Source: Phoronis australis | Lineage: Eukaryota; Phoronida; Phoronidae | DNA length: 64,000 nucleotides | Direction of reading: 5' to 3' | Assembly (NCBI GenBank): GCA_002633005.1 | Contig: NMRA01000416.1 | Coordinates: forward strand, 10,541 to 74,540 | Shown here: positions 37,601-44,296 of the stretch, one piece after another | Layout of the letters: each line of letters begins with the position of its first letter | Numbering within the stretch: the stretch's first letter is position 1 | The notes under the pieces: model-generated | The model's database searches: none | The model's input: the letters and a program-made list of their open reading frames with translations, nothing else | What the model was told of the DNA's origin: nothing | Translations under genes and position numbers: made by a program

Positions 37601-40600
37601 ATAATAATTGCTTATGATAGAAAATGCCAACACAAATTATGTAATTTGAAAGTGACTACTCTTTGTGACCTGATAACAAAATCAATTTCAATAAAAATGA
37701 AACAGGCTTTCATTCGACTGTACTTGTACACAAAGTCAGCATTACCACGTCAAGCATCTCAGCTGGACAGTGAACTCCTTGGACACTTGGGAAGCCAGGT
37801 ATAATGATACTTGTATGACCCAGGTGTATATCGCTACCCCCTACACCGTCAGCATCAACTTGGCTCTGAAATGATTGTGGACAAATACAACACGTAGAGT
37901 TCAGTCAAAATTAATGTACCTCATTCAGTTATATCGTGGATAGAAAAAAGAACAAAGTGGAGTGCTAAAATGCGCCCACGACTGCACTGCAAACAGTGTT
38001 GCTTCTAGGAGTGTTTATTTGTATCATAGAAAATTGGCCATTAGATAGCACAGAATACATTGAACCCATCCAAAAATGGTGCAATCGTGAGCATGAGATC
38101 GAAACAGTGAAACGTCAAATTATCGATTAAATTAATGAAATGGTGTGTTCGTAAACACAAGTCACAGAGGTAGTGCGCAGCAACTCAGACGTTATGCATT
38201 CATTCTCAATTGTCGTATCAACACACAACTCCCTTCATTTTCACCAGCATCTTTCTATCCTACGTACACCTTACTAACTCAATATTTCAGTGAATTGAGA
38301 GGACTGAGGGCACCTACGGAACTGCTCTATGCCTGGTGGAAGATTTGATTTGAGTGACAGCACTGTAACCTTTGACCTCGGATAAGTAATAAACAAATTT
38401 TCCCAGAGAATGAAGATAATTTATTAAACATAATGTGAAATGTTGTAAAGACGGCCCATTTTTGAGAATAAGGTTTGAGATATCGGTAACAAGAAAAGAA
38501 TCATCATGGCATTCCGTTATTTAATTCCTGGTATTTCAACTACGGTAAAACTTACTCACTAGTCACTGACGGCCATTTTTCAAATGCATCATGGGGCGGT
38601 TGTCTGCTCAGATACATCTGATGACATCATAGAAAATTTGTTTACTAAGTCTTGTAAATATTATAACAGAAAACAGTTCTTGTCACTGGAGAACACACAC
38701 CATAAATGGAAGCACAATTCCACTACAACTTTCATTGTGGGGCAAGTAAGACTAAACAAGCGCCATATTAATGTAAAAATTGAGTGAGTCCCCATGGAAT
38801 GCATCAAATGAACTCAAAGATTTTTAGCAAATCTTTTGTATACAATATTCTTGTGGCGTACACCGTATTATCACACTACAGTAAATCTCAACACCTAAAA
38901 CACCAGGCCTGTACTCCGGAGAAACAAAAAACCCCGAGAATACAAGATTATACAAGACTTCATGCCATATCCCCACGCATTGAAAGCAAAGCACAAGACC
39001 TGACTGTTTAGCTTTACTCTTGGAATTCTTAAATCTGCAAAGGAACTTAGCCGAGATTTCAATAATGATACCAGATCTTTACCAGCCGACAACAGTCCCA
39101 GAATGCATTTGAAAAACAACTGGTAGCAGCATTGTAGATAAAATCCCCCAAATCCACTGTGATCGCACAACATTACAACAGACTGCAACAACAATACCGC
39201 CACGAGTCAGGATAGTGTTGAACAATGCTAACATAATATACATGTATAACAAAATCTTGAAAGTAACAAAATGAATTAAACAAAAACAGAACACCAATGA
39301 AAACTCAAAATCGTAAGCCAGAGAATTTTAAGAAACTTAATTAACGGTAGATTTTTTCAATGAATGTATTACCATAGTAAAGTTTACATCCAACTTACAA
39401 CAGTGCGACTATGGGAAGCTACCGTGGCAAGGGTATTCAAACTAAAGATACAACATCAAAAGATGACCTGAGGTTCATAGATTCAGACAAGAAGATGCAC
39501 TGTGAGTGTTAAAACGAAGAGCCGAGTCACAATATAGTCAATGGTATACACAGAAAACATCAGCATTTAACACACTTTTATCTTACTGACAGTATGGACT
39601 TTGTCATGCAGTTCAAACATGACATTCCTGTATTTGAATGTCTTGGCCCTCCAGCAAAAACACCGTCTCTTGCACGCTTATTGGCTGCTCAGGTCGTTAT
39701 CAAAATTGTTTGGAGCACTAACTAAAAGAACTAAAAACAGTACAAACGTGGACTTCCGAACGCTTTCCAAACTGTTGAGGTTTGAAATGTGTTAGCATTA
39801 TTTGTTAAAGTCAATTCACGCAACAAGCATTCATATATTTGTGACCTTTCTAAGTGTAAAGGAAAAGAACATTGTTAAAAAATGATGCGGGTGGGTGTTT
39901 GTTTCGTAAAACAACGATGTGCAGGTTTCCAAATAAGCTGGCTGCACACTATTTTCTTTGGCCTTACCCGACTAAACTTTCCTCTATTCCTGCCATGCGG
40001 CAGGTAGAACCTAAATCGTACCTGTTCACCCTCTGAGTCAGACTGAGAATATCACTGTACGGTGACTGGTCCTTCACCTTGATCCCATAGTAGTGATACC
40101 TGACCGGTATAAACCAGAATTAAAACAGTATGCAGCTGGCACCTTGTTCTATGCTACTTCAGAAATGTACGCAACGTGTTACACTCAAAGTGACAAAGAC
40201 ATTCCCTAATCTGTCAGATTATTACAGTAAGCAGAGTGTCTTGAGGAAACCACATTCGTCAAAAGGTCAGTTGCATTCATGAGAAAAAAAAACATTGTTA
40301 CGGAAAATATTTTCATGTTCCATCAAAAGGAGAAACTGGTTAATCTGGATCAGTCATGGTTTTGACAAAGAAGCACACATGTGACAGGCAAAATTTTGAA
40401 AACAAGAAGAAATATTCCAGCAAAACTCTATACTCACTTGGAGTTTCCGCGGTTACCGAGTCTCCTGGTTTTTATTCTTGGAAAGACCATGCGGATCATT
40501 TTGCCAAATCCCGCCGGGTTGGCTGGTTCAAAGTTATAGCGAACACAAAAGTCCAGATAGTGGCTGTATACCACACTCCTAGGTAAGCTGATACCATCAT

Positions 40601-42963
40601 GTTCTTCATACTGACCCTTCAGCCTATAACAACCCAATCTGTTTAGAAACAGCAGGCTGGAAATATTTTCTGGTTAGGTAAGCTACACACTTCTCGACAC
40701 ACAATACCTAAAAATTCTTCAATTTGGGACAAAAATAATTCCTAAAATTGACATATTTTTATTTTTCAGAGGTCTATCACATTGTTGCATACGTTCAAAA
40801 ATTAAATGTTGTTTCGGAATAGCTACGCAATGCAAATTGTACTTAAAGCAAACTAAATTTTCCTGAAAAGTTATTTTTCTTGTGAAAAATTTGACAATAT
40901 AAAATTTCATTGGTCCACCATATTGTGTCCCAAACCGAAGATTTTTTACCATAATCTGCACATAGAAAGTTACGTTTGCTGATTTTCTTTGACTTGAGCA
41001 CTGCCTACAGCGAAATGGAGGCTATTTTGCTAAACTTCCTTCTGGAACAAGCGGCATAGGAATGGATCTGAACAAATTCATTCAGAAATATATTCAGCCA
41101 AAGTTTATAAACTCAATTTTTTATTGATAATCAAAGCTATAAGATGCTGAAGAATATGGATGCTAGCAATTACAGCACATCATTACTATGAAGATGTGCA
41201 CTGCAAATAAACATTTTGATATATTCTGATGTAACATCTTTAAGCATTGTTAGAAGACAGACAACAGATAATCCAAACTACATATCACAGTGGTTTACCA
41301 GGCAGTAAGTGTGTCGCCTTGCCAACAGCCACAAGTGGGCCGGCATGCCAAAAGCTGAGCCACAAGTTTGTCAGCATACCAAGGGCCATGAGAGTGCCGG
41401 CATGCCAACTGCCTTTCCACAAGCATGCCGGCATGCCAAAAGCTTAGCCACAAATGTGCTGGCTTGCCAACATCCACAAGTGAGCCGGCATGCCAACAGC
41501 CTATCCACAAGTGTGTTGGCATGCCAAAGGCCTCGCCACAGGTCAGCATGCCAACAACGTAAACACAAGTTTGCTAGCATGCCAACAACCTAGACAAAAG
41601 TGTGCTGGCATACCATCAGCCTAGCCACAAGTGTGTTAGCATGCTAACAGCCTAGCCACAAGCCTGTCTGCATGCAAGAAGCCAATAGCTCCAAGTGTGC
41701 CGACATGCCAACAGCCTAGTCACCAGTGTTCTGGCATGCCAACAGTCTAGTCAACAGTGCGTCGGCATGCCAACAACCTATCTACAAGTGTGCCAGCAAG
41801 CCAACAGACAATCCACAGGTGTGCACCAAGTACTGAACAGTATACTTACCATTCAGCCGAGGCCGGGGCTTGTATTTGACACGCTGAGAACAAATCTCTC
41901 CCATCGCCACCACGTGACTGTGTTCTACATGCAGTCTGACACTGATAATCTGCCCTCATCTTTAACATCGCCTTGCGAGCCTGCTCAAGTTCTACCATCT
42001 CACTGTCTGAAATAAGTTTGAGGTAACATGATAAATAACACAACAGATTAAATTAATTGCAGGAGGACGGTCTGGTACATGTTGTACCAGACGTGCACAG
42101 GCCGCTCGCATGGGCCCATTGCACTGATCATCTGGTCCAGGAACCATTTTTACGCTTTATAGGTAAAACCGAGTTGAGGAGCTAGAGACCTGACTTAAGG
42201 GTCTAGCAGTGTGCCCAGTGAGACCCGTACAACCTTGAGTAAAGGAAGCGATTTAACATCTATTTCACACATGCCTCCTCAACAAACTACAAAGATACAG
42301 TAAAAAATTTCCTTAAGTTATGAGTAGCAAATCACCTTCAGGTTAGCAGTGCTTGTTCTCATGCAGTCGCTTCAAATGGCGAGATTTTTGACAAAATTCG
42401 GAGCCATGATCAACTCATAACTATCAGAAATAACAATGTTGATAGAAGAGAATTGGAAAAACAAGAAGCAAACCAGCAGTCTGTTTCACGAAAAATGACT
42501 TCAGACCTTCAAGACAGAAACTTGATCTTACGATCCCACTCCACAATTGCGGAATAAAGTTTAGCCAAGTAATTATGAGCGTCTTAGTCGAGAAATAATT
42601 TATAGAAATTACCTCGGTAAGTGCCAGTTATGTGTATAACCTCAAGGATAGCATTTTTATTCAAGTGACATTTAAATACTTCTCAGAAATAGTCATGTGC
42701 AGCCTAAGACTAGTTCCTGACTTTTGTCTTAAGTCACCTTTCATGAAACAGATCCCTAAAGTAACACAACGTGAATTAAGAAATGCACACTAAGCTATAC
42801 CTATCTGAATACCGATTGGTTCCATAAGTGCTGCATTGAGAGTTATCTCCCCTGACAGTTTGGAAGGAAGATGCAACACACCGTACTTCTGGACACTGTC
42901 CAATAACTGACCAGAGTTGACCATTCTGGTTCCACATGTTGCAGAAACTTTATTCATTTCCAT
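16371..42963 (-). CDS. RFX-family transcription factor (RFX4/RFX6-like), 14 coding exons
   Basis: RFX proteins are winged-helix transcription factors that bind X-box DNA and dimerise through a long helical region. Coding exons on the minus strand: 42963-42801, 42006-41850, 40623-40438, 40099-39968, 37863-37746, 36889-36812, 36337-36174, 35279-35179, 31899-31696, 31286-31192, 29921-29804, 18973-18869, 18821-18777, 16693-16371. The lengths sum to 1989 nt (662 aa plus TGA), and every junction keeps phase with GT donors and AG acceptors. Residues about 107-185 are the DNA-binding domain, with the family signature TRRLGNRGNSKYHYYGI split between exons 3 and 4. Residues about 253-525 match the dimerisation helices of RFX1-4/6 (for example LLNFWKSVPPH, FMLKWNLTAHC, GSFHLVHQTLRDYM). 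The start ATG has context gtagccATGg. An AG acceptor just before it implies an upstream 5'UTR exon, not located. It is divergent from vertebrate members, so the paralogue assignment is tentative. Confidence 0.93.
17465..18770. repeat. Large inverted repeat (~500-bp arms) with a related direct copy at 16825-17095
   Basis: The left arm 17465-17975 and the inverted right arm 18291-18770 meet around a ~310-bp spacer (inner ends CTATAGAATCGA and TCGATTCTATAG). The outer part of both arms keeps a similar reading: LPDVEGCECVITSSSFFN on the plus strand and LPDVRGSERGMTCGSFVN on the minus strand, each followed by AQ-F--YDN--ANYLPG. The distal part of an arm is present a third time at 16825-17095 in direct orientation. 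Likely a foldback transposon. Confidence 0.75.
18777..18821 (-). CDS. RFX gene exon 13 (45 bp microexon)
   Basis: A symmetric 45-bp exon adding AVSNVQCSVDHSLA. It is bounded by acceptor tgtggccag|GT and donor A|GTAAGG. The preceding intron is only 47 bp. Skipping this exon would keep frame, so it could be alternatively used. An inverted-repeat arm begins just after the donor. Confidence 0.7.
18869..18973 (-). CDS. RFX gene exon 12
   Basis: It completes Gly from exon 11 and encodes GSFHLVHQTLRDYMTLQVQK and onward. This continues the RFX SFGSFHLIRLLYDEYMxYL motif, which ties it firmly to exon 11 despite the long intron. Acceptor cattaaag|GT, donor A|GTAAGT. Confidence 0.93.
21352..21597 (+). 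repeat. 124-bp duplication meeting at a single N
   Basis: The block TGCATCCAGGG through CTTATGACA occurs at 21352-21473 and again from 21476, separated by the N at 21474. Units 2 and 3 have it once. Probably an unmerged contig overlap rather than biology. Confidence 0.7.
21627..21634 (+). promoter_or_regulatory. TATA box, array copy 1
   Basis: TATATAAA within GGGTCTATATAAACTGAAG, 58 bp before the ATG. With a start site about 30 bp downstream, the 5'UTR would be about 30 nt, as in histone genes. Confidence 0.75.
21692..21940 (+). CDS. Unknown 82-aa basic protein with histone-type gene layout, copy 1
   Basis: An intronless ORF starting MKVSNKKHCRQNRNINKSYG, then RLKALNIHLRDV and a predicted helical stretch (NVLRQVQLIAHASQVKEE), ending WDET. 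The N-terminal third is rich in Lys/Arg/Asn. There is no signal peptide or membrane segment, and no family I recognise. The ATG has A at -3 and lies 65 bp after TATATAAA. A histone-like stem-loop starts 43 nt after the stop. This copy has private changes (Val to Leu, Arg to Cys, Ser to Leu relative to the other two), so it may be relaxing. I infer a replication-dependent or oocyte-type small mRNA; function unknown. Confidence 0.7.
   Translation: MKVSNKKHCRQNRNINKSYGRLKALNIHLRDVMLRYRDAHKVGNVLRQVQLIAHASQVKEECDRMATEVNEVQGHGILWDET
21983..22022 (+). terminator. Histone-type 3' stem-loop and HDE-like element, copy 1
   Basis: AGTCCT-TTTA-AGGACT forms a six-pair stem with a four-base loop (21983-21998). 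It has the canonical second G-C pair, three Y-R pairs, a closing U-A pair and a UUUA loop. Only the first pair (A-U instead of G-C) departs from the histone mRNA consensus. The 5' flank is A-rich (AAACAAAC). CAAAGAGAACTG at 22011-22022, 12 nt downstream, resembles the histone downstream element that pairs with U7 snRNA. Confidence 0.78.
24206..24213 (+). promoter_or_regulatory. TATA box, array copy 2
   Basis: TATATAAA at the same distance from the ATG as in the other units, and preserved in all three copies. Confidence 0.75.
24271..24519 (+). CDS. Unknown 82-aa basic protein with histone-type gene layout, copy 2
   Basis: Same length and frame as the other copies. By eye it differs from copy 3 by 4 amino-acid changes and about 6 silent changes, all concentrated at third positions or in the HASKVEQERD helix segment. 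Since about three quarters of random changes would alter the protein, this suggests selection on the plus-strand frame. It retains TATATAAA upstream and the stem-loop/HDE pair downstream. Confidence 0.72.
   Translation: MKVSNKKHCRQNRNINKSYGRLKALNIHLRDVRVRYRDAHKVGNVLRQVQLIAHASKVEQERDRMATEVNEVQGHGISWDET
24562..24601 (+). terminator. Histone-type 3' stem-loop and HDE-like element, copy 2
   Basis: Identical stem-loop AGTCCT-TTTA-AGGACT at 24562-24577, with 3' flank ACCTACA (consensus ACCCA-like) and CAAAGAGAACTG at 24590-24601. Confidence 0.8.
26760..26767 (+). promoter_or_regulatory. TATA box, array copy 3
   Basis: TATATAAA, followed by GTGAAGC. Same position relative to the ORF as in copies 1 and 2. 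Confidence 0.75.
26825..27073 (+). CDS. Unknown 82-aa basic protein with histone-type gene layout, copy 3
   Basis: Reads MKVSNKKHCRQNRNINKSYG, then VRYRDAHKVGNVLRQVQLIA, then a charged helix KEERDRMATEVNEVQ and terminal GISWDET. It differs from copy 1 at only three residues. It looks closest to the consensus of the three and is the best candidate for a fully functional copy. It is nested antisense within an RFX intron. Confidence 0.72.
   Translation: MKVSNKKHCRQNRNINKSYGRLKALNIHLRDVMVRYRDAHKVGNVLRQVQLIAHASQVKEERDRMATEVNEVQGHGISWDET
27116..27155 (+). terminator. Histone-type 3' stem-loop and HDE-like element, copy 3
   Basis: Identical stem-loop at 27116-27131 with 3' flank ACCTACA, and CAAAGAGAACTG at 27144-27155. 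The stem-loop is invariant in all three units although the surrounding sequence varies. Confidence 0.8.
27716..27790 (-). mobile_element. tRNA-like sequence (SINE head)
   Basis: Minus strand GGATGTGGCTCAGTTGTTGA (A box) and, 44 bp later, GAGAGTTCGATTTTG (B box): correct tRNA spacing but degenerate arms. It lies just outside the tandem array. Confidence 0.5.
27962..29513 (+). mobile_element. THAP-bearing TTAA-type DNA transposon, 1.55 kb
   Basis: Ends AGGAGAATGCCACCC and its inverse. The flanks are CTAA and TAAG, consistent with a mutated TTAA duplication. It shares long homology with the element at 44297. A degraded THAP start (WCVVPACPKYEAALK, then FRLPREPE) lies at about 28102-28240, and KHLRVCGRHFVDSDFSDEF follows after a frameshift. 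It sits inside an RFX intron. Confidence 0.82.
29804..29921 (-). CDS. RFX gene exon 11
   Basis: It encodes SRIGQDFMLKWNLTAHCILK and then YLEGAVSYG, matching the conserved RFX block FLLKWSFxxxxVIRDLTLxxAxSFG. Acceptor acaatctaag|GTA, donor G|GTAGGTG, phase 1. The next exon is about 10.8 kb away, across the nested array. Confidence 0.93.
29960..30330. repeat. Interspersed copy of a module from the tandem array
   Basis: Shares AGGTCTCAAAATGAGTTGGG and the preceding ~250 bp pattern with 20560-20900 and the equivalent parts of the other two units. A shorter related piece lies at about 39870-39967. The array unit therefore includes an older dispersed repeat. Confidence 0.65.
30625..31134. mobile_element. 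hAT-like MITE in RFX intron
   Basis: 510 bp with ends CAGGGCTTGGAAT and ATTCCAAGCCCTG, flanked by AGTTAT on both sides. GC-rich subterminal CGCGGAAA/TTTCCGCG motifs. No ORF of note. It ends 57 bp from the exon 10 donor. Confidence 0.75.
31192..31286 (-). CDS. RFX gene exon 10
   Basis: It encodes LQEFGNMLEQLVTMEKYFVW and then IRSLVDRFVKK, equivalent to the RFX LEQWAAWLDGVVxxxL helix. Acceptor gttgtattag|AC, donor AAG|GTAATG. A hAT-like MITE lies about 57 bp past the donor. Confidence 0.9.
31696..31899 (-). CDS. RFX gene exon 9
   Basis: It encodes VKSFCGILQKKAELNHEVTF and then MRVDWLKLDFNAVVSQCTW, matching the RFX helices around DLNRVDFANVQEQASW. Acceptor caatatttcag|TT; the chosen donor is T|GTAAGC, which keeps phase with the next exon. 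Confidence 0.9.
32850..34980. repeat. 450-bp higher-order tandem repeat made of ~150-bp monomers
   Basis: About 4.7 copies of a ~450-bp unit (GCCACTAGGGGGCACACC-type starts at 32881, 33331, 33782, 34234). Each divides into three diverged monomers that begin GCCAC(T/A)AGG. Monomer starts are at 33024, 33186, 33331, 33475, 33636, 33782, 33928, 34089, 34234, 34439, 34589 and 34739, with a 144/161/145 spacing pattern. It lies in the RFX intron between exons 8 and 9. Confidence 0.9.
34362..34382. repeat. GGAC microsatellite
   Basis: Four or five GGAC units (CGGACGGACGGACGGACA) at the end of the higher-order repeat. Confidence 0.85.
35179..35279 (-). CDS. RFX gene exon 8
   Basis: It encodes LLQDIQVFCKNLVKWTCEAI and onward, equivalent to the IRNFAKxLExWL helix of RFX proteins. 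Acceptor caatattttag|A; donor G|GTAAGGCCAAAAAA. The donor region is nearly identical over about 16 nt to a module repeated in the tandem array. Confidence 0.9.
36174..36337 (-). CDS. RFX gene exon 7
   Basis: It encodes VHSMLLNFWKSVPPHIVSSM and then ELIALCDSVLYSVVENVLVP, the best-conserved block of the RFX dimerisation domain (compare LLHFWQGMPPH and VCDSILY in RFX4). Acceptor tttgtccag|GTA, donor CT|GTGAGT. Confidence 0.94.
36664..36730. repeat. AT-rich foldback
   Basis: TTGATTAATTGTGTTAGGTC opposite GACCTAACACAATCAA, with an extra internal GACCTAACTAATTAAAATT copy. It lies in the RFX intron next to exon 6. Confidence 0.7.
36812..36889 (-). CDS. RFX gene exon 6
   Basis: A symmetric 78-bp exon with 26 codons, VAVVLQLYKSFCQRLLECLV and onward, aligning with the LYxxHCxxIxDxVxxxxF helix that opens the RFX dimerisation region. 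Acceptor ctccacag|GTG, donor CAG|GTCAGT; phase 0 on both sides. Confidence 0.92.
37746..37863 (-). CDS. RFX gene exon 5
   Basis: It encodes QVDADGVGGSDIHLGHTSII, then the PGFPSVQ segment equivalent to the LLPEFP segment of RFX4/6. The acceptor is a tandem cagag: only the distal AG (exon from 37863) keeps frame with exon 4, while the proximal AG (exon from 37865) leads to a stop. Donor GTG|GTAATG, phase 0. Confidence 0.88.
39968..40099 (-). CDS. RFX gene exon 4: DNA-binding domain, C-terminal part
   Basis: The exon starts with the base that completes Lys, followed by YHYYGIKVKDQSPYSDILS, the end of the RFX domain. It then reads on without a stop to donor GG|GTAAGGCC. An internal GTACGA at 40021 is a weaker alternative donor, but using it breaks the downstream frame. 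The first ~100 nt of the following intron resemble a module found in the tandem array. Confidence 0.9.
40438..40623 (-). CDS. RFX gene exon 3: DNA-binding domain, N-terminal part
   Basis: The acceptor gttgttatag|G completes the Trp codon begun in exon 2, giving WLKGQYEEHDGISLPRSVVY, and the exon continues through HYLDFC and FGKMIRMVFPRIKTRRLGN to RGNS. This is the RFX winged-helix domain with its conserved RRLG-RGNS-K DNA-contact region. An earlier AG (40632) would give an in-frame TGA, which is why 40623 was chosen. Donor AA|GTGAGT, phase 2. Confidence 0.95.
41314..41830. repeat. ~32-bp minisatellite
   Basis: About 15 imperfect copies of a unit like GCATGCCAACAGCCTAGCCA plus CAAGTGTGCTGG. 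The array ends about 20 bp from the RFX exon 2 donor. Open frames on both strands here are by-products of the repeat. Confidence 0.9.
41850..42006 (-). CDS. RFX gene coding exon 2
   Basis: Acceptor ttatttcag|AC and donor TG|GTAAGTATA; phase 1 in, phase 2 out. It encodes a glutamate/lysine-rich linker (SEMVELEQARKAMLKMRADY and onward) leading into the DNA-binding domain. A minisatellite ends about 20 bp beyond the donor. Confidence 0.85.
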
Positions 42964-42969
42964 GGCTAC
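42801..42969 (-). CDS. RFX gene coding exon 1
   Basis: The exon follows a polypyrimidine tract and AG, and the ATG at 42963-42961 sits in a strong Kozak context (gccATGg). It encodes MEMNKVSATCGTRMVNS and onward to residue 54. The donor is G|GTATAG at 42800, phase 1. This is the non-conserved N-terminal region ahead of the DNA-binding domain. The six bases before the ATG are probably 5'UTR. Confidence 0.75.
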
Positions 42970-44296
42970 CTAAGAAAAAAAAAGCCAATGCTGTACATCT
43001 ACAATTAAGCAATAGTTCCTTACAATTAGGGTCCCAGATTTTAAATTGGGACCAGTTTGGTGCCTGATATTTAGTAGAGAAAACCAGTTCTCAAAATACG
43101 GGATCTACAAGTGGCAGCTGACGAGGTTACGTATTTTCTTCCTAAATGTATTCAAACATGGTGTTGGCATTTTACATCTACATAGACAGAACATCAGAGC
43201 AGTCATTAACTTAATTCTTATTTTCACTTTTCTTTTCCTCTTGTCTGTAGCAATCTTTGTGATACATAATGTTACTTTTTATAATACTGCCATTCTCATT
43301 ACTGGGTTTTTGCTTCTTTTAACTTTTTGTTATTTAAATAGTGCTGTTGTTTTACATTACTTGTTATTTGTTATTCTGAAATTGTACTGTCAGAGTCATC
43401 CAACTGGTCACGCGTTCTACTCTGAGTCTCATGCTTCTTATGGCAAACACAAATGACGTCAACTGAAATACCGGTACTTTGTCCACGGTCATAGTACGCC
43501 CTGAAAAAGTTAATAGTGACCACAAAAGCAGACTTGGAATTCTTCGCAAAAGTCCTCTAATTCCCAAAGACATATATCGAGGAATGAATAGAACCAAAAA
43601 TGGTTGCTGAAGAAAGCATTTTTTATGTGACAATTTTAAGTGTAAAATGTATTTTAACGAGGTGAAAGCCTCACATTCAGTATTGGCATTATCCTGTAAG
43701 TTAATTAGCTCTTAATATACATGGAGATTTACAAACGCTGGTCAGAGTTAACAATATCACGTGGATTCTTTTAATATACAACTAAGCTATATTGAAACAA
43801 GTAAACAACACACAGTGACTTAACCCTAACTGGTACGAAAAAAGAAGCAAGTAGACATGAGTATTAAAATAAAGTAATGAAAACAGGTATTTAAAACCAA
43901 CATTCCTTTGGGAAGTGGCCCTTTGTCAATATCAACGCAAATTTACTTATTCGTCTTTTTGTATTATTTAATGATGAACCAAGTTAAAACTGCTCTCCAC
44001 ATTGCAGACATTAACTCTTTGTAAATGCCAGAGAAAAACAATTTGGGTGTAATAACAATCACCATTGTTAAGAATGTAGTGCTAGCTATTACCTTCCACT
44101 TCATTAGCTCAGATCTACATCAATACAAAGGGCTTGCTGATCAGTATCATAAAAGTTGTCTGGGGCTTAGGGAATCAGAGCGGTGACCAGTGTAAGCGAG
44201 AAATTCTCCACATGTAAAAAGTGGTAAGATAAAACCTGACACAAAATTAGTGTCATTAAAAACTACAGTCTTCCTTCAGTAAATTTAACTATTTAA

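Noticed and set aside
40021-40022. Donor GTACGA as the end of RFX exon 4
   Set aside because: Splicing from here to exon 5 gives a stop (first AG) or loses an open 18-codon extension. The donor at 39967 (GTAAGG) is stronger and keeps frame.
40624-40634. Upstream acceptor AG for RFX exon 3
   Set aside because: It joins to exon 2 as TG|A, an in-frame stop. The AG at 40625-40624 restores the conserved Trp.
41247-42015. Several overlapping ORFs on both strands with Cys/His-containing repeats
   Set aside because: They are read-through of a 32-bp minisatellite; a period not divisible by three keeps all frames similar, with no coding signal.
43046-43456. 136-codon plus-strand ORF with hydrophobic stretches
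   Set aside because: Just upstream of RFX exon 1 in an AT-rich stretch; hydrophobicity comes from T-rich DNA, with no family resemblance or promoter.
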